From contig JANFNE010000003.1 of the NCBI GenBank assembly GCA_024867545.1, positions 1,116,001 through 1,180,000 of the forward strand: DNA of 64,000 nt, in the 5' to 3' direction. This stretch comes from Phytopythium helicoides. Its lineage: Eukaryota > Oomycota > Peronosporomycetes > Pythiales > Pythiaceae. The translations under genes and the position numbers were made by a program. Shown one piece after another: positions 12,105 through 21,708 of the stretch (positions within the stretch are counted from its first letter, which is position 1; each line of letters begins with the position of its first letter). The notes beneath the pieces were generated by a model, which was given only the letters and a program-made list of their open reading frames with translations, ran no database searches and was not told the origin of the DNA.

Positions 12105-12974
12105 ATGACCAAGTCTCAGCACAAGCGCTTCAGCAGTTCGTACCACGACCTCGAAGGTCACGGCGACTCGGCAGCGATTCTCGCTCCAACTACTGGTGTG
12201 CTGTCGACTCCCCAGAGTATCAAGAGCCCCTTGCTGCGCGAGTGTTTAGCTGAGTTTCTCGGAACCTTTATCCTGCTTTGCTTCGGCGATGGCGTAGTCG
12301 CACAGGTCGTGCTTAGCGGGGGAGCGAATGGCAGCTACACCCACATCAACTTGTGCTGGGGTATCGCTGTGCTACTAGGGATCCATTTCTCCGGCGGGGT
12401 GTCTGGTGCGCACTTGAACCCTGCGGTGACGACGACACTGGCTCTGTTTGGGCGGTTCCCGCTCGGCAAGGTGCCCTTTTACATCCTCGCACAGCTACTT
12501 GGCGCCTTCTGCGGCGCTGCTGCAGTGTTCCTCGTCTACTACCCGATGTTCAACACCGTCGATCCCGATCGCATGACTACTCAGGGCGTCTTCGCAACGT
12601 ACCCGAACGACGATGTGCCGAACGCCACTGCATTCATCACCGAGGTACTCGGGACTGCACTCCTATTGAGCGGGATCTTTGCAATCGGCGACGAGCGCAA
12701 CAAGCCCGCGAGTCCATATTCATCTCCGAGCGCTGTTGCGCTACTGGTCGTCGGTATTGGAATGGCCTTTGGTATGAACTCTGGCTACGCGATCAACCCG
12801 GCTCGCGACCTGGGGCCTCGTTTGTTCTCCATGATCGCCGGGTGGGGTACCAAGGTGTTCACGCTTCGAGACTGCTACTTCTGGATCCCGATCGTCGGTC
12901 CCTTCCTCGGAGGCGCCGCGGGCGGAGGCATCTACATCGCAATGATCGAGTACCACCACCCAGCGGACATGTAG
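12105..12974 (+). CDS. Aquaglyceroporin (MIP family)
   Basis: Complete intronless MIP channel of 289 residues. I choose the ATG at 12105 (MTKSQHKRFSSSYHDLEG), because upstream in-frame codons look like 5' UTR and the other copies also begin with a short Ser/Tyr/acidic tail (YEDIEG, YTDLED). After a roughly 50-residue N-terminus come LLRECLAEFLGTFILLCFG (helix 1), NPA box 1 (SGAHLNPAVTT), NPA box 2 (AINPARDLGPR) and a short C-terminus ending EYHHPADM. NPARD marks a glycerol-conducting type. It is clearly diverged in sequence from the three downstream copies, so this duplication is older. The Ser-rich cytoplasmic N-terminus is a plausible phosphorylation region (inference). Confidence 0.92.
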   Translation: MTKSQHKRFSSSYHDLEGHGDSAAILAPTTGVLSTPQSIKSPLLRECLAEFLGTFILLCFGDGVVAQVVLSGGANGSYTHINLCWGIAVLLGIHFSGGVSGAHLNPAVTTTLALFGRFPLGKVPFYILAQLLGAFCGAAAVFLVYYPMFNTVDPDRMTTQGVFATYPNDDVPNATAFITEVLGTALLLSGIFAIGDERNKPASPYSSPSAVALLVVGIGMAFGMNSGYAINPARDLGPRLFSMIAGWGTKVFTLRDCYFWIPIVGPFLGGAAGGGIYIAMIEYHHPADM

Positions 12975-13616
12975 ATCGCGAGGACTGTGTGTTGAGTGTC
13001 TTGCGTTTGTGCGTGACTTGTGTGAAGAGAATCAATGTGTTGATGCAGTGTGTGGCAAGTTGACGATGATGACTCGCATGCTACCACTGGTACGCTTCAA
13101 CTCGAAGTCCGACCAATTAGCGCTTGGTAGCACCCGTCCACGCGCCAGAAAATTTTTCGTGTTGGCTTCCACTTGCCATTTGGTTTAGCCTTTCGCGTCG
13201 CAGATATGACACCTTGCCTGTTGCCTTCAGCTGCCTTCGCTGGCATTGCTCTGAGGTTGCTGTCTCCAGAGATGCTTGGTGTCAGTTGGCTTTGGACGGG
13301 ACACCTCTGCTAGTGATACAATGGCAAGCAGATGAATCATGAATCTGCCAAGCTGGCTCCCCCTTGGCTACGGCGCGAGCCGTGCTGTCCAGCCCATCGC
13401 GCGCAAAATTTCGGCTGGCGCCCTGCAACATGGGACTGCTTCGGCGCGCGAACAGATCCCTTGGGATCCTAATGACTCAGGGACCGGAAGCTGTCGAGCA
13501 ACCCAGAGCGTGAATCTGGGCTGCGCTGCAAACTCGGCTGCATGCTTGCTGGTTCTCATTCCTCAATCCACCAAGTGAAACACACGACCGATCTTCTCCA
13601 GCCTCTTCCAGCGACC
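12975..13616. other. Intergenic region between aquaporin genes
   Basis: About 640 bp separating two same-strand aquaporin genes. It is not related to the repeated spacer further downstream. It ends with the core promoter of the next gene; nothing else is seen. Confidence 0.5.
13556..13569 (+). promoter_or_regulatory. Inr/FPR-like oomycete core promoter
   Basis: TCATTCCTCAATCC sits 48 bases before the start codon of the next aquaporin gene. TCATTYY is the oomycete initiator consensus, and the CAA-type tract just after it resembles the flanking promoter region. Transcription would start within it. Confidence 0.55.
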
Positions 13617-14456
13617 ATGAGCGAGTACGGCACCAGCGGCCACAAGTACGAGGACATCGAGGGCAACCGTCCGGTATTCAGCCGCAGCATTCCGTTCTAC
13701 GCCATCCGCAACGAGGACGTACGCGCCTACCTCGCCGAGTTTCTCGGAACCTTCATCCTCGTGCTCATCGGCGACGGCGTCGTCGCACAGTACGTGCTCG
13801 GACAAGGCAACAACGGCACCTACCTCAACGTCAACCTCTGCTGGGGTATCGCGCTGCTCTTCGGCGTGCACTTCTCCGGCGGCGTCAGCGGTGGCCACCT
13901 CAACCCGGCCGTGTCCACGACGCTCGCCTTCTTCGGCCGCTTCGAGTGGCACAAGGTGCCCGGCTACATCATCGCGCAGACACTCGGTGCGTTCGCTGCT
14001 GCGTTCGTCGTCTTCGCGGTCTACTACCCGTGGTTCGACATTGTTGATCCGGAGCGCAAGACGACGCAGGGCATCTTCGCCACGTACCCCAACCCGAATG
14101 TGCCCAACTTCTCGGCGCTGCTGAACGAGGTAGTTGGCACGGGTCTGCTGGTCGGCGGTATCTTCGCGCTCGGCGATCAGTTCAACAAGCCCGCGAGTCC
14201 GTACAGCTTCCCTGGCGCGGTCGCGCTGCTGCTGACTGGTATCGGCATGTCTTTCGGTCTCAACACTGGCTACGCGCTCAACCCTGCTCGTGACTTTGGT
14301 CCTCGCCTCTTCACGTTTTTCGCTGGCTGGGGCTGGCAGGTGTTCTCGGCCAGCAACGGGTACTTCTGGATCCCGATTGTTGGTCCGTTCGTGGGTGGTC
14401 TACTCGGTGCGTTGGCGTATGTCGGCCTTGTCGAGGCCCACCACCCGCGTGATTAG
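13617..14456 (+). CDS. Aquaglyceroporin (MIP family), array copy A
   Basis: Intronless 279-residue MIP channel starting at ATG 13617 (MSEYGTSGHKYEDIEGN). NPA boxes: SGGHLNPAVST and ALNPARDFGPR; the Asp after Arg indicates an aquaglyceroporin. From FYAIRNEDVRAYLAEFLG to the terminal HHPRD the protein appears identical to the two following copies. Only the first 25-30 residues differ, and the DNA differs at scattered synonymous third positions. It therefore derives from an earlier duplication with the channel body kept constant by purifying selection or gene conversion. The 3' flank is the same spacer sequence that follows the next copy. Confidence 0.93.
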   Translation: MSEYGTSGHKYEDIEGNRPVFSRSIPFYAIRNEDVRAYLAEFLGTFILVLIGDGVVAQYVLGQGNNGTYLNVNLCWGIALLFGVHFSGGVSGGHLNPAVSTTLAFFGRFEWHKVPGYIIAQTLGAFAAAFVVFAVYYPWFDIVDPERKTTQGIFATYPNPNVPNFSALLNEVVGTGLLVGGIFALGDQFNKPASPYSFPGAVALLLTGIGMSFGLNTGYALNPARDFGPRLFTFFAGWGWQVFSASNGYFWIPIVGPFVGGLLGALAYVGLVEAHHPRD

Positions 14457-14487
14457 GCGATGCAGTTGAGAATTGGTTTTTGTCAGA

Positions 14488-14516
14488 CTCGCAGTCTAGA
14501 AATCTAGATGTGCGAG
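14488..14516 (+). other. 3'-UTR hairpin, copy 1
   Basis: Near-perfect inverted repeat 31 bases after the stop codon: outer arms CTCGCA/TGCGAG and inner arms TCTAGA/TCTAGA around a two-base AA spacer, with a small bulge. It lies in the mRNA 3' UTR and could act in 3'-end processing or stability. It is absent from the last array copy, which has a different 3' flank. Confidence 0.5.
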
Positions 14517-15171
14517 GTTGTTTCGAGTTAATGAAGTGATTGATTTGCTTGTTCAGCGGGTTGTCTACTGTTGTGCGATTGGTTGAGTCTCGTGGAAGTG
14601 CCTGACAACTCTTCATGAGCACAACTTACTACCAACAGCTTATTGCTCTTCGTCCGATCACCGAGCAGACAGATAGCAGTTGTGCCCAGTCGAAGCTTTT
14701 TGCCACACACCTTGTTTGACGTGAGAAGTGGGGGCAAAGTTGGTCGCACCAATCTCGAAAACACGTGTGTTGAAGGTAAAAATTCGATCGCGCCTCTCGA
14801 AAAAAGCCCGAGCATAGAAAACGTGCCTAGATGGCTACAGGTCTCGATCCCTGTCTAGTGGCTGAACTGCGCTTGAATGGCCCGCCTCCAAGCAGCGGCG
14901 ACATGAGTGTGCTTTTCTACAGCGTTCCAGCTGACCAAAGCCGCTCCCAGCCTTTGTGGACGTGGCAAATGCAGATGGCTGTAACATATGCTGGGAACAA
15001 ATATCTGTGGATCCACACTCCACGCTGAAGCATGTGGCTCCATTCCCGCGGACAGTAGGTGGTGCTCCCTATCCACGGTACAATGCTTGTTACCAGTGCA
15101 ATGCCCATCCACCGTGAGAAGCCACGCGCTTCGAGTCCCTCCGAGCTCAAACGCATTGAGGCTAACGTCTT

Positions 15172-15185
15172 TCATTCTCCAACTT
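15172..15185 (+). promoter_or_regulatory. Inr/FPR-like core promoter
   Basis: TCATTCTCCAACTT lies 70 bases before the aquaporin start codon and fits the oomycete Inr (TCATTYY) plus adjoining CAAC tract. Confidence 0.6.
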
Positions 15186-15254
15186 GCATCCCCTCGCGCA
15201 GCACAGGCTACATTCGCAAAGAGGAACTCCATTCTTACCAGTGTTTCCATCACC

Positions 15255-16091
15255 ATGAGCGAATACGGCACCAACCCCAAGTACACGGACCTGGAGGATG
15301 CTCAGCCACTGCTCCGACGAAAGACGGCCTTCTACGCCATCCGCAACGAGGACGTGCGAGCCTACCTCGCCGAGTTTCTCGGAACCTTCATCCTCGTGCT
15401 CATCGGCGACGGCGTCGTCGCACAGTACGTGCTCGGACAAGGCAACAACGGCACCTACCTCAACGTCAACCTCTGCTGGGGTATCGCGCTGCTCTTTGGC
15501 GTGCACTTCTCCGGCGGCGTCAGCGGCGGCCACCTCAACCCGGCCGTGTCCACGACGCTCGCCTTCTTCGGCCGCTTCGAATGGCACAAGGTGCCCGGCT
15601 ACATCATCGCGCAGACGCTCGGCGCCTTCGCTGCTGCGTTCGTCGTCTTCGCAGTCTACTACCCGTGGTTCGACATTGTCGACCCGGAGCGCAAGACGAC
15701 GCAGGGCATCTTCGCCACGTACCCCAACCCGAATGTGCCCAACTTCTCGGCGCTGCTGAACGAAGTTGTTGGCACGGGTCTACTGGTCGGCGGTATCTTC
15801 GCGCTCGGTGATCAGTTCAACAAGCCCGCGAGTCCGTACAGCTTCCCTGGCGCGGTCGCGCTGCTGCTGACGGGTATCGGTATGTCGTTTGGTCTCAACA
15901 CTGGCTACGCGCTCAACCCTGCTCGTGACTTTGGCCCTCGTCTCTTCACGTTCTTCGCTGGCTGGGGCTGGCAGGTGTTCTCGGCCAGCAACGGGTACTT
16001 CTGGATCCCGATTGTTGGTCCGTTCGTGGGTGGTCTGCTCGGTGCGCTGGCGTATGTCGGTCTTGTCGAGGCCCACCACCCGCGTGATTAG
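15255..16091 (+). CDS. Aquaglyceroporin (MIP family), array copy B
   Basis: Intronless MIP channel of 278 residues. The frame is open upstream, but the ATG at 15255 (MSEYGTNPKYTDLEDAQ) matches the start of copy A and lies just downstream of the Inr element, so the longer reading is rejected. NPA boxes SGGHLNPAVST and ALNPARDFGPR. Transmembrane body and C-terminus equal those of copy A; the N-terminal tail carries an LLRRK motif in place of VFSRS. The nucleotide sequence appears identical to the next gene, so short reads cannot separate the two loci. Confidence 0.93.
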   Translation: MSEYGTNPKYTDLEDAQPLLRRKTAFYAIRNEDVRAYLAEFLGTFILVLIGDGVVAQYVLGQGNNGTYLNVNLCWGIALLFGVHFSGGVSGGHLNPAVSTTLAFFGRFEWHKVPGYIIAQTLGAFAAAFVVFAVYYPWFDIVDPERKTTQGIFATYPNPNVPNFSALLNEVVGTGLLVGGIFALGDQFNKPASPYSFPGAVALLLTGIGMSFGLNTGYALNPARDFGPRLFTFFAGWGWQVFSASNGYFWIPIVGPFVGGLLGALAYVGLVEAHHPRD

Positions 16092-16122
16092 GCGATGCAG
16101 TTGAGAATTGGTTTTTGTCAGA

Positions 16123-16151
16123 CTCGCAGTCTAGAAATCTAGATGTGCGAG
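16123..16151 (+). other. 3'-UTR hairpin, copy 2
   Basis: Second exact copy of the CTCGCA...TGCGAG / TCTAGA...TCTAGA stem-loop, carried by the 1,635-bp duplication, at the same distance after the stop codon. Confidence 0.5.
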
Positions 16152-16806
16152 GTTGTTTCGAGTTAATGAAGTGATTGATTTGCTTGTTCAGCGGGTTGTC
16201 TACTGTTGTGCGATTGGTTGAGTCTCGTGGAAGTGCCTGACAACTCTTCATGAGCACAACTTACTACCAACAGCTTATTGCTCTTCGTCCGATCACCGAG
16301 CAGACAGATAGCAGTTGTGCCCAGTCGAAGCTTTTTGCCACACACCTTGTTTGACGTGAGAAGTGGGGGCAAAGTTGGTCGCACCAATCTCGAAAACACG
16401 TGTGTTGAAGGTAAAAATTCGATCGCGCCTCTCGAAAAAAGCCCGAGCATAGAAAACGTGCCTAGATGGCTACAGGTCTCGATCCCTGTCTAGTGGCTGA
16501 ACTGCGCTTGAATGGCCCGCCTCCAAGCAGCGGCGACATGAGTGTGCTTTTCTACAGCGTTCCAGCTGACCAAAGCCGCTCCCAGCCTTTGTGGACGTGG
16601 CAAATGCAGATGGCTGTAACATATGCTGGGAACAAATATCTGTGGATCCACACTCCACGCTGAAGCATGTGGCTCCATTCCCGCGGACAGTAGGTGGTGC
16701 TCCCTATCCACGGTACAATGCTTGTTACCAGTGCAATGCCCATCCACCGTGAGAAGCCACGCGCTTCGAGTCCCTCCGAGCTCAAACGCATTGAGGCTAA
16801 CGTCTT

Positions 16807-16820
16807 TCATTCTCCAACTT
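16807..16820 (+). promoter_or_regulatory. Inr/FPR-like core promoter, duplicated
   Basis: Same TCATTCTCCAACTT element as at 15172-15185, offset by exactly 1,635 bases, so the duplicated gene carries its own promoter. Confidence 0.6.
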
Positions 16821-16889
16821 GCATCCCCTCGCGCAGCACAGGCTACATTCGCAAAGAGGAACTCCATTCTTACCAGTGTTTCCATCACC

Positions 16890-17726
16890 ATGAGCGAATA
16901 CGGCACCAACCCCAAGTACACGGACCTGGAGGATGCTCAGCCACTGCTCCGACGAAAGACGGCCTTCTACGCCATCCGCAACGAGGACGTGCGAGCCTAC
17001 CTCGCCGAGTTTCTCGGAACCTTCATCCTCGTGCTCATCGGCGACGGCGTCGTCGCACAGTACGTGCTCGGACAAGGCAACAACGGCACCTACCTCAACG
17101 TCAACCTCTGCTGGGGTATCGCGCTGCTCTTTGGCGTGCACTTCTCCGGCGGCGTCAGCGGCGGCCACCTCAACCCGGCCGTGTCCACGACGCTCGCCTT
17201 CTTCGGCCGCTTCGAATGGCACAAGGTGCCCGGCTACATCATCGCGCAGACGCTCGGCGCCTTCGCTGCTGCGTTCGTCGTCTTCGCAGTCTACTACCCG
17301 TGGTTCGACATTGTCGACCCGGAGCGCAAGACGACGCAGGGCATCTTCGCCACGTACCCCAACCCGAATGTGCCCAACTTCTCGGCGCTGCTGAACGAAG
17401 TTGTTGGCACGGGTCTACTGGTCGGCGGTATCTTCGCGCTCGGTGATCAGTTCAACAAGCCCGCGAGTCCGTACAGCTTCCCTGGCGCGGTCGCGCTGCT
17501 GCTGACGGGTATCGGTATGTCGTTTGGTCTCAACACTGGCTACGCGCTCAACCCTGCTCGTGACTTTGGCCCTCGTCTCTTCACGTTCTTCGCTGGCTGG
17601 GGCTGGCAGGTGTTCTCGGCCAGCAACGGGTACTTCTGGATCCCGATTGTTGGTCCGTTCGTGGGTGGTCTGCTCGGTGCGCTGGCGTATGTCGGTCTTG
17701 TCGAGGCCCACCACCCGCGTGATTAG
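16890..17726 (+). CDS. Aquaglyceroporin (MIP family), array copy C
   Basis: The coding region seems identical to copy B (start MSEYGTNPKYTDLED, NPA boxes SGGHLNPAVST and ALNPARDFGPR, end HHPRD). The copies can be told apart only by the 3' flank: after the stop this gene runs into unique sequence without the hairpin, so its 3' UTR and possibly its regulation differ. Last member of the plus-strand array; convergent with the pyruvate kinase gene that follows. Function as for the other glycerol/water channels. Confidence 0.92.
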   Translation: MSEYGTNPKYTDLEDAQPLLRRKTAFYAIRNEDVRAYLAEFLGTFILVLIGDGVVAQYVLGQGNNGTYLNVNLCWGIALLFGVHFSGGVSGGHLNPAVSTTLAFFGRFEWHKVPGYIIAQTLGAFAAAFVVFAVYYPWFDIVDPERKTTQGIFATYPNPNVPNFSALLNEVVGTGLLVGGIFALGDQFNKPASPYSFPGAVALLLTGIGMSFGLNTGYALNPARDFGPRLFTFFAGWGWQVFSASNGYFWIPIVGPFVGGLLGALAYVGLVEAHHPRD

Positions 17727-18055
17727 GCGATGTTGCACGAGCTTACATGTAGACTGCAATTCGCTCCACACCAGAAACATGAACTGTGATATGTTTTGTT
17801 GTCACGATACTTTTTCATGGATAATTTCACACGTACATGCCGTTTGTTCGTTTTGACCACAATGATAGTTCGAGAGGAAACACTTCCTCTGTGACACAGA
17901 CAGCGCTAGATCACGCTTCTTGTGAATGCTGTGGTGAGCATGATCAAGAATGGACCACGATTAAGACTGCAAGGAGTTGATAAACAGGGTTGATTGCCCA
18001 AAGCATTTTTCCACTAGCCTGCGGGGTCGTCAAGCCGTCTGGCAACGACGCGCAT
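17727..18055. other. Convergent intergenic region
   Basis: 329 bp between the ends of aquaporin copy C and pyruvate kinase 1. AT-richer than the coding DNA; only 3' UTRs expected. Nothing else is seen. Confidence 0.5.
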
Positions 18056-19640
18056 TTATTCTACAATGAGCACCTTGAGCATGTTGGTCGAGCCCGAGCG
18101 AGCCTCCTGCATACCGTGAATGGCAACAACGGCGTCGCCCTTCTTGATCCACCCGAACTGCTTACCCAGGTCAGTAGCACGGAACAGGATCGAGTCCGTG
18201 CCAATCATCGAACCCATGCAGCGAGCGACGGCACCCTTGTAGAAACCCTCAGCCTGGCGAGCGGTACCACCAAGGGCCGTCAGCACAAGCACCGGCTGCT
18301 GCGGGCGGTACTTCGCAATAAGACGAGCAGTAGTGCCAGACTCCGTCAGCACAACAATCATCTTCGCATTGATGTCGATCGCAGTCTTCACAGCCGAAGA
18401 CGCAATCGCCTCCTGCGTCGACATAGCACCGACGTTGTCCAGCACAGAGTTGCGCAGAGCCTGGTACAGCTCGTCGTAGTGAATCGCGCTCTCGGCCTGG
18501 AGACAGATCTTGGACATCATCTCAACAGCCTGAAGCGGGTAGTCGCCGTTGGCCGTCTCACCCGAGAGCATGACAGCGTCCGTGCCGTCCAGCACGGCGT
18601 TGGCGACATCCGTGCACTCGGCACGCGTCGGACGCGGAGCCTTGATCATCGACTCGAGCATCTGGGTAGCCGTGACAACAGGCTTGCCCGCGATGTTGCA
18701 CTTACGGATCATCATCTTCTGAGCGAGGAAGACCTTCTCGGGAGGGATCTCCATGCCGAGGTCACCACGAGCAACCATGATGCCGTCGGTCTGCTCCAGA
18801 ATCTCGTCAAAGTTCTCGAGGCCCTCCTGGGACTCAATCTTGGCAATGATCTTAATGGCGCGGCCACGAGGTCCAAGCACCTTGCGAATGTTGATGATGT
18901 CCTGAGCCGTGCGGACGAACGAGGCGGCAATGAAGTCAATGCCCTGGACGAGACCCCAGTTGATGAGGTCGTCCTCGTCCTTGGGGGTCAGCGTGGGGAG
19001 CGTGATCTTGGCGCCGGGGAGGTTCATGTTCTTGCGCTCTCCGAGCGTGGCAGTGTTCATGGCCTTGGCGATGACCGACGTGTCCTTGATCTCAACGACC
19101 GTGAGCACGAGCGAGCCGTCGGCCACGAGAATCGGGCCGCCGACCTTGACCGACTGCGGGAGCTCGGGGTACGAGCAAGCGATCTTGGTCTCGTCACCGA
19201 GGAACTCGTAGTCGGTCGTCAGCTCGATGAGCGATCCCTTCTGGATGGTGATCTTGTCCTTGTTGGCGAGGAAGCCCGTGCGGATCTCGGGTCCCTTGGT
19301 GTCGAGCATGACGGCCACGTTCCTGTGCGGGCGGCTGGCGAGTGCGCCACGGAGACGGCTGAGCGTCTCGGCGTGCGTGGCGTGGTCGCCATGGGAGAAG
19401 TTGAAGCGCGCGACGTTCATGCCGGCGTCAATGAGCTCGCCCAGCTTCTCCTGGGACCAGCAGGCGGGGCCGAGCGTGGCGAAGATCTTGGTCTTGCGCT
19501 GCACGCCGTCCGTGCTGGACATGATGCTCGCGAGCCTGCAGCGCACCACCAGCCAACGTTAGAGCCTCACCTCGCCTCGCCAGGTTCGAGACCACCACGC
19601 ACTCGACGCCGTCCTTGTGCAGTCCGATGGCGCCCGACAT
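18056..19640 (-). CDS. Pyruvate kinase 1
   Basis: Glycolytic enzyme converting phosphoenolpyruvate and ADP to pyruvate and ATP in the cytosol. Two exons: a 38-nt first exon (19603-19640, ATG at 19640, MSGAIGLHKDGVE) and a long second exon from 19535. The intron has a GTGCGT donor and CTGCAG acceptor in phase 2, so the joined protein reads DGVELASIMSSTD. Family motifs are intact: TKIFATLGPAC at the start, ARFNFSHG, LDTKGPEIRTG, KIIAKIESQEG, the active-site signature MVARGDLGMEIPPEKV, and KPVVTATQMLESM. It ends KVLIVE. Length about 505 residues, normal for the family, with no frameshift. It is divergent to the two plus-strand paralogues and shares their first-exon structure and promoter type. 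Confidence 0.95.
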
Positions 19641-19712
19641 GGCTGGAGAAGGAGGAACTGGGGGAGAAAGGACGGGAGAGGCTGCTTGCTGCTTGCTGCT
19701 TGCGCGCTGCGG

Positions 19713-19731
19713 AGCTTTTTCGGAAGTGAGC
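19713..19731 (-). promoter_or_regulatory. Inr/FPR core promoter of pyruvate kinase 1
   Basis: On the minus strand GCTCACTTCCGAAAAAGCT lies about 75 bases upstream of the start. It is followed by CCGCAGCGCGCAAG, closely resembling the leaders of the other two pyruvate kinase genes, which supports a shared transcription start. Confidence 0.6.
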
Positions 19732-21631
19732 GGCGCCAGCGGCCGGCGGCGGCGGCCGGGAATAGCGGGCGATCTCCGCCTGACTGGGCGTTTGTATGCG
19801 TGCGCCGAGGCTGCTTGGAAACCACCGTCGACGACGATTGCGAGCGTACCGTAAGGTGCGGCCTCCCCCCGATTGGGCAACCCCACCCACAGGTTGATTG
19901 CTTTGTAAAGCGGCGGTTGCATAAATGGGGCGACTAAGTACGGCTCGGTTCAACTGCGCCAGCGGTAAGTGCGTGCGCCATGATCGACACGCATCAACTT
20001 GACGCGATCGACGTTGGATCCCATGCGGGCCGTGGCTCCCCACGAGCTCGCTCGAGAGCTTTTGCTGATACATGGACAATCGCAATCGTCGTAGAGACAC
20101 AAGAGCATGATCTTTGCTGCCGTTTGACGTCGGTGGTCGCTAACGAGCGGAGGTAAGAACACGCGGCTAGCAGCAGTGCGGTCTCGTCAATCGATCCATC
20201 ATCCATCCAACGAGCGTCACGTCGAGCGCGTCATGTCGACGATTGTGCCGCTTAATGTGCCTCAGATCAGAGCAAGCTTCGGTCCGACCTGTGTGGGTCG
20301 CGTGTCTGTGTGAATCCGTTCTTGAGCGAGAAATCCAGAGCTGCCTATAGAAAGCATCTCACTCACTCTGCATGCTATTTTGCGACGCTGATTCACTGCC
20401 ATGCAGCGCCCACATCCCACCCGTCGCCACAGGATCGATCCCCAGCAGCATGCAAGCAGAGACTGCGAGGAGGATAGCAGCTGCCGGTTCAGCCTGGTGG
20501 TCAATCCCTGTGTCAGGCTGGTATTATTGCACTCGCATCTTTCTGTCTGCCAGCGAATCGAGATCCCTTGATACCTCCTTGACGCATCGGCCGCCGGCGA
20601 TGGAATCTGCGAGCGGCCGCCCTCACGGCATGTGGCGAATCTGTCTACGGGTCATGGCATTATTTTATGACTGTGTGAGCATGCGAACTTAGTGCTGCCA
20701 CGTGTCGCAGACATGTCTACGTACTTAGCTGCTTGGGTTCCATCCGGCTCGGCTTTGTCCGCTCCATAGGAGCGCTGTATGTGGCATTGGCCAAACGGCA
20801 ACGTGGTCAAGTTCATCACCTCCTCAGCCTCCGTGGCGTTGGGCTCTCCACCTCCAACCAACGCCGTGACGGCCCATCTTTCGCTCGGACGTGTGCATGT
20901 AGGGGCTGGTCTTCGTTTGGACCTAGTGACGGGCGCTCTCTGGCTGGCAGTCTCCAGTTGCAAGTGGAGCAATTGACACAAAACTCGACGCTCGGGGCGA
21001 AGGAGGCCAGCCTCTACATGCGAGTGGCTTTGCGGCCGTCAGCTGCGGGCGAAACACCTCGATACAGCCGATCTTCAGCAGTCGCGAGTCCAAGGCATGG
21101 ACGTGATAGTGCCGTACCTGATTCCGTGTTGACGCTACATGCGCCGCGCTCGCGATTCGCAGGCGTTTGGGGCTGGTCCTCCTTGGCTGCGTAATGACGA
21201 GGCGACGGCTGGAGCATGGGGGACGGCGAGTCATCAACCGATGCACGCGGCTTCATAGAACCACGAAGGCGGCCGGGCGCTGGCCGTTTGCAGCCGATGG
21301 CAGCTCTCCACGCTTGGACGAGATGGCGGTGCACGCGCCACCTCCTCCTGCCGTCTGCCTCGATAGTTCGGACGGCTCGCTCTCCACTCCCGTCGCCTTG
21401 CTGAAGCGAGAATGCGTCGCTCGCACTCGCGAGGGCAAGGTCTCCGCTGCTTGGCGGCGTGCTGTGCGTGGCTACAGCCATTGACGGGAAGGCGACGATG
21501 GTGCGTCAGAAGGGGGCAAAGAAACGAGCGGCTGATTCTCGCTCGCGACCGCGCAACCCATACTCAGCGCCTGACAAAGCCACGCCGCGATCCTCCCATC
21601 GCCGCCAGCCCCGGCGACGGCTCTCCCCCGG
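19732..21631. other. Divergent intergenic region, about 1.9 kb
   Basis: Spacer between pyruvate kinases 1 and 2. Short ORFs exist on both strands but none looks like a gene in composition or motif. No repeat, tRNA or mobile element was recognised. It should hold regulatory sequence for both kinases. Confidence 0.5.
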
Positions 21632-21648
21632 GCTCATTCTCCAACAAG
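21632..21648 (+). promoter_or_regulatory. Inr/FPR core promoter of pyruvate kinase 2
   Basis: GCTCATTCTCCAACAAG fits the oomycete Inr plus FPR, 77 bases from its first base to the ATG, followed by a leader (CTTCGCAGCGCTCAAGCCGC) conserved with pyruvate kinase 3. Confidence 0.65.
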
Positions 21649-21708
21649 CTTCGCAGCGCTCAAGCCGCCAAGACCTCCGCCCCCAGCCCTCCTCCGCCCC
21701 CATCAGCC

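Larger units (their letters stand above)
14457..17726 (+). repeat. Tandem duplication of 1,635 bp (spacer plus aquaporin)
   Basis: Bases 14457-16091 and 16092-17726 appear identical wherever compared, including the roughly 800-bp spacer, the promoter, the hairpin and the full coding region. Translations of both strands in other frames also match at an offset of 1,635. After the second copy the flank changes abruptly (GGCGATGTTGCAC instead of GGCGATGCAGTTG). Such identity in a non-coding spacer means a very recent duplication, ongoing homogenisation, or an assembly artefact. Confidence 0.85.

Noticed and set aside
14988..15254. 89-residue N-terminal extension of aquaporin copies B and C
   Set aside because: The open frame runs through the Inr/FPR promoter element, copy A has no matching extension, and the composition is not that of a targeting peptide.
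17990..19729. Long open frame antisense to pyruvate kinase 1 (similar ones opposite copies 2 and 3)
   Set aside because: The reading is rich in Arg, His, Leu and Val with no domain. It is the reverse-strand shadow of codon-biased, GC-rich coding DNA and recurs wherever the paralogues are conserved.
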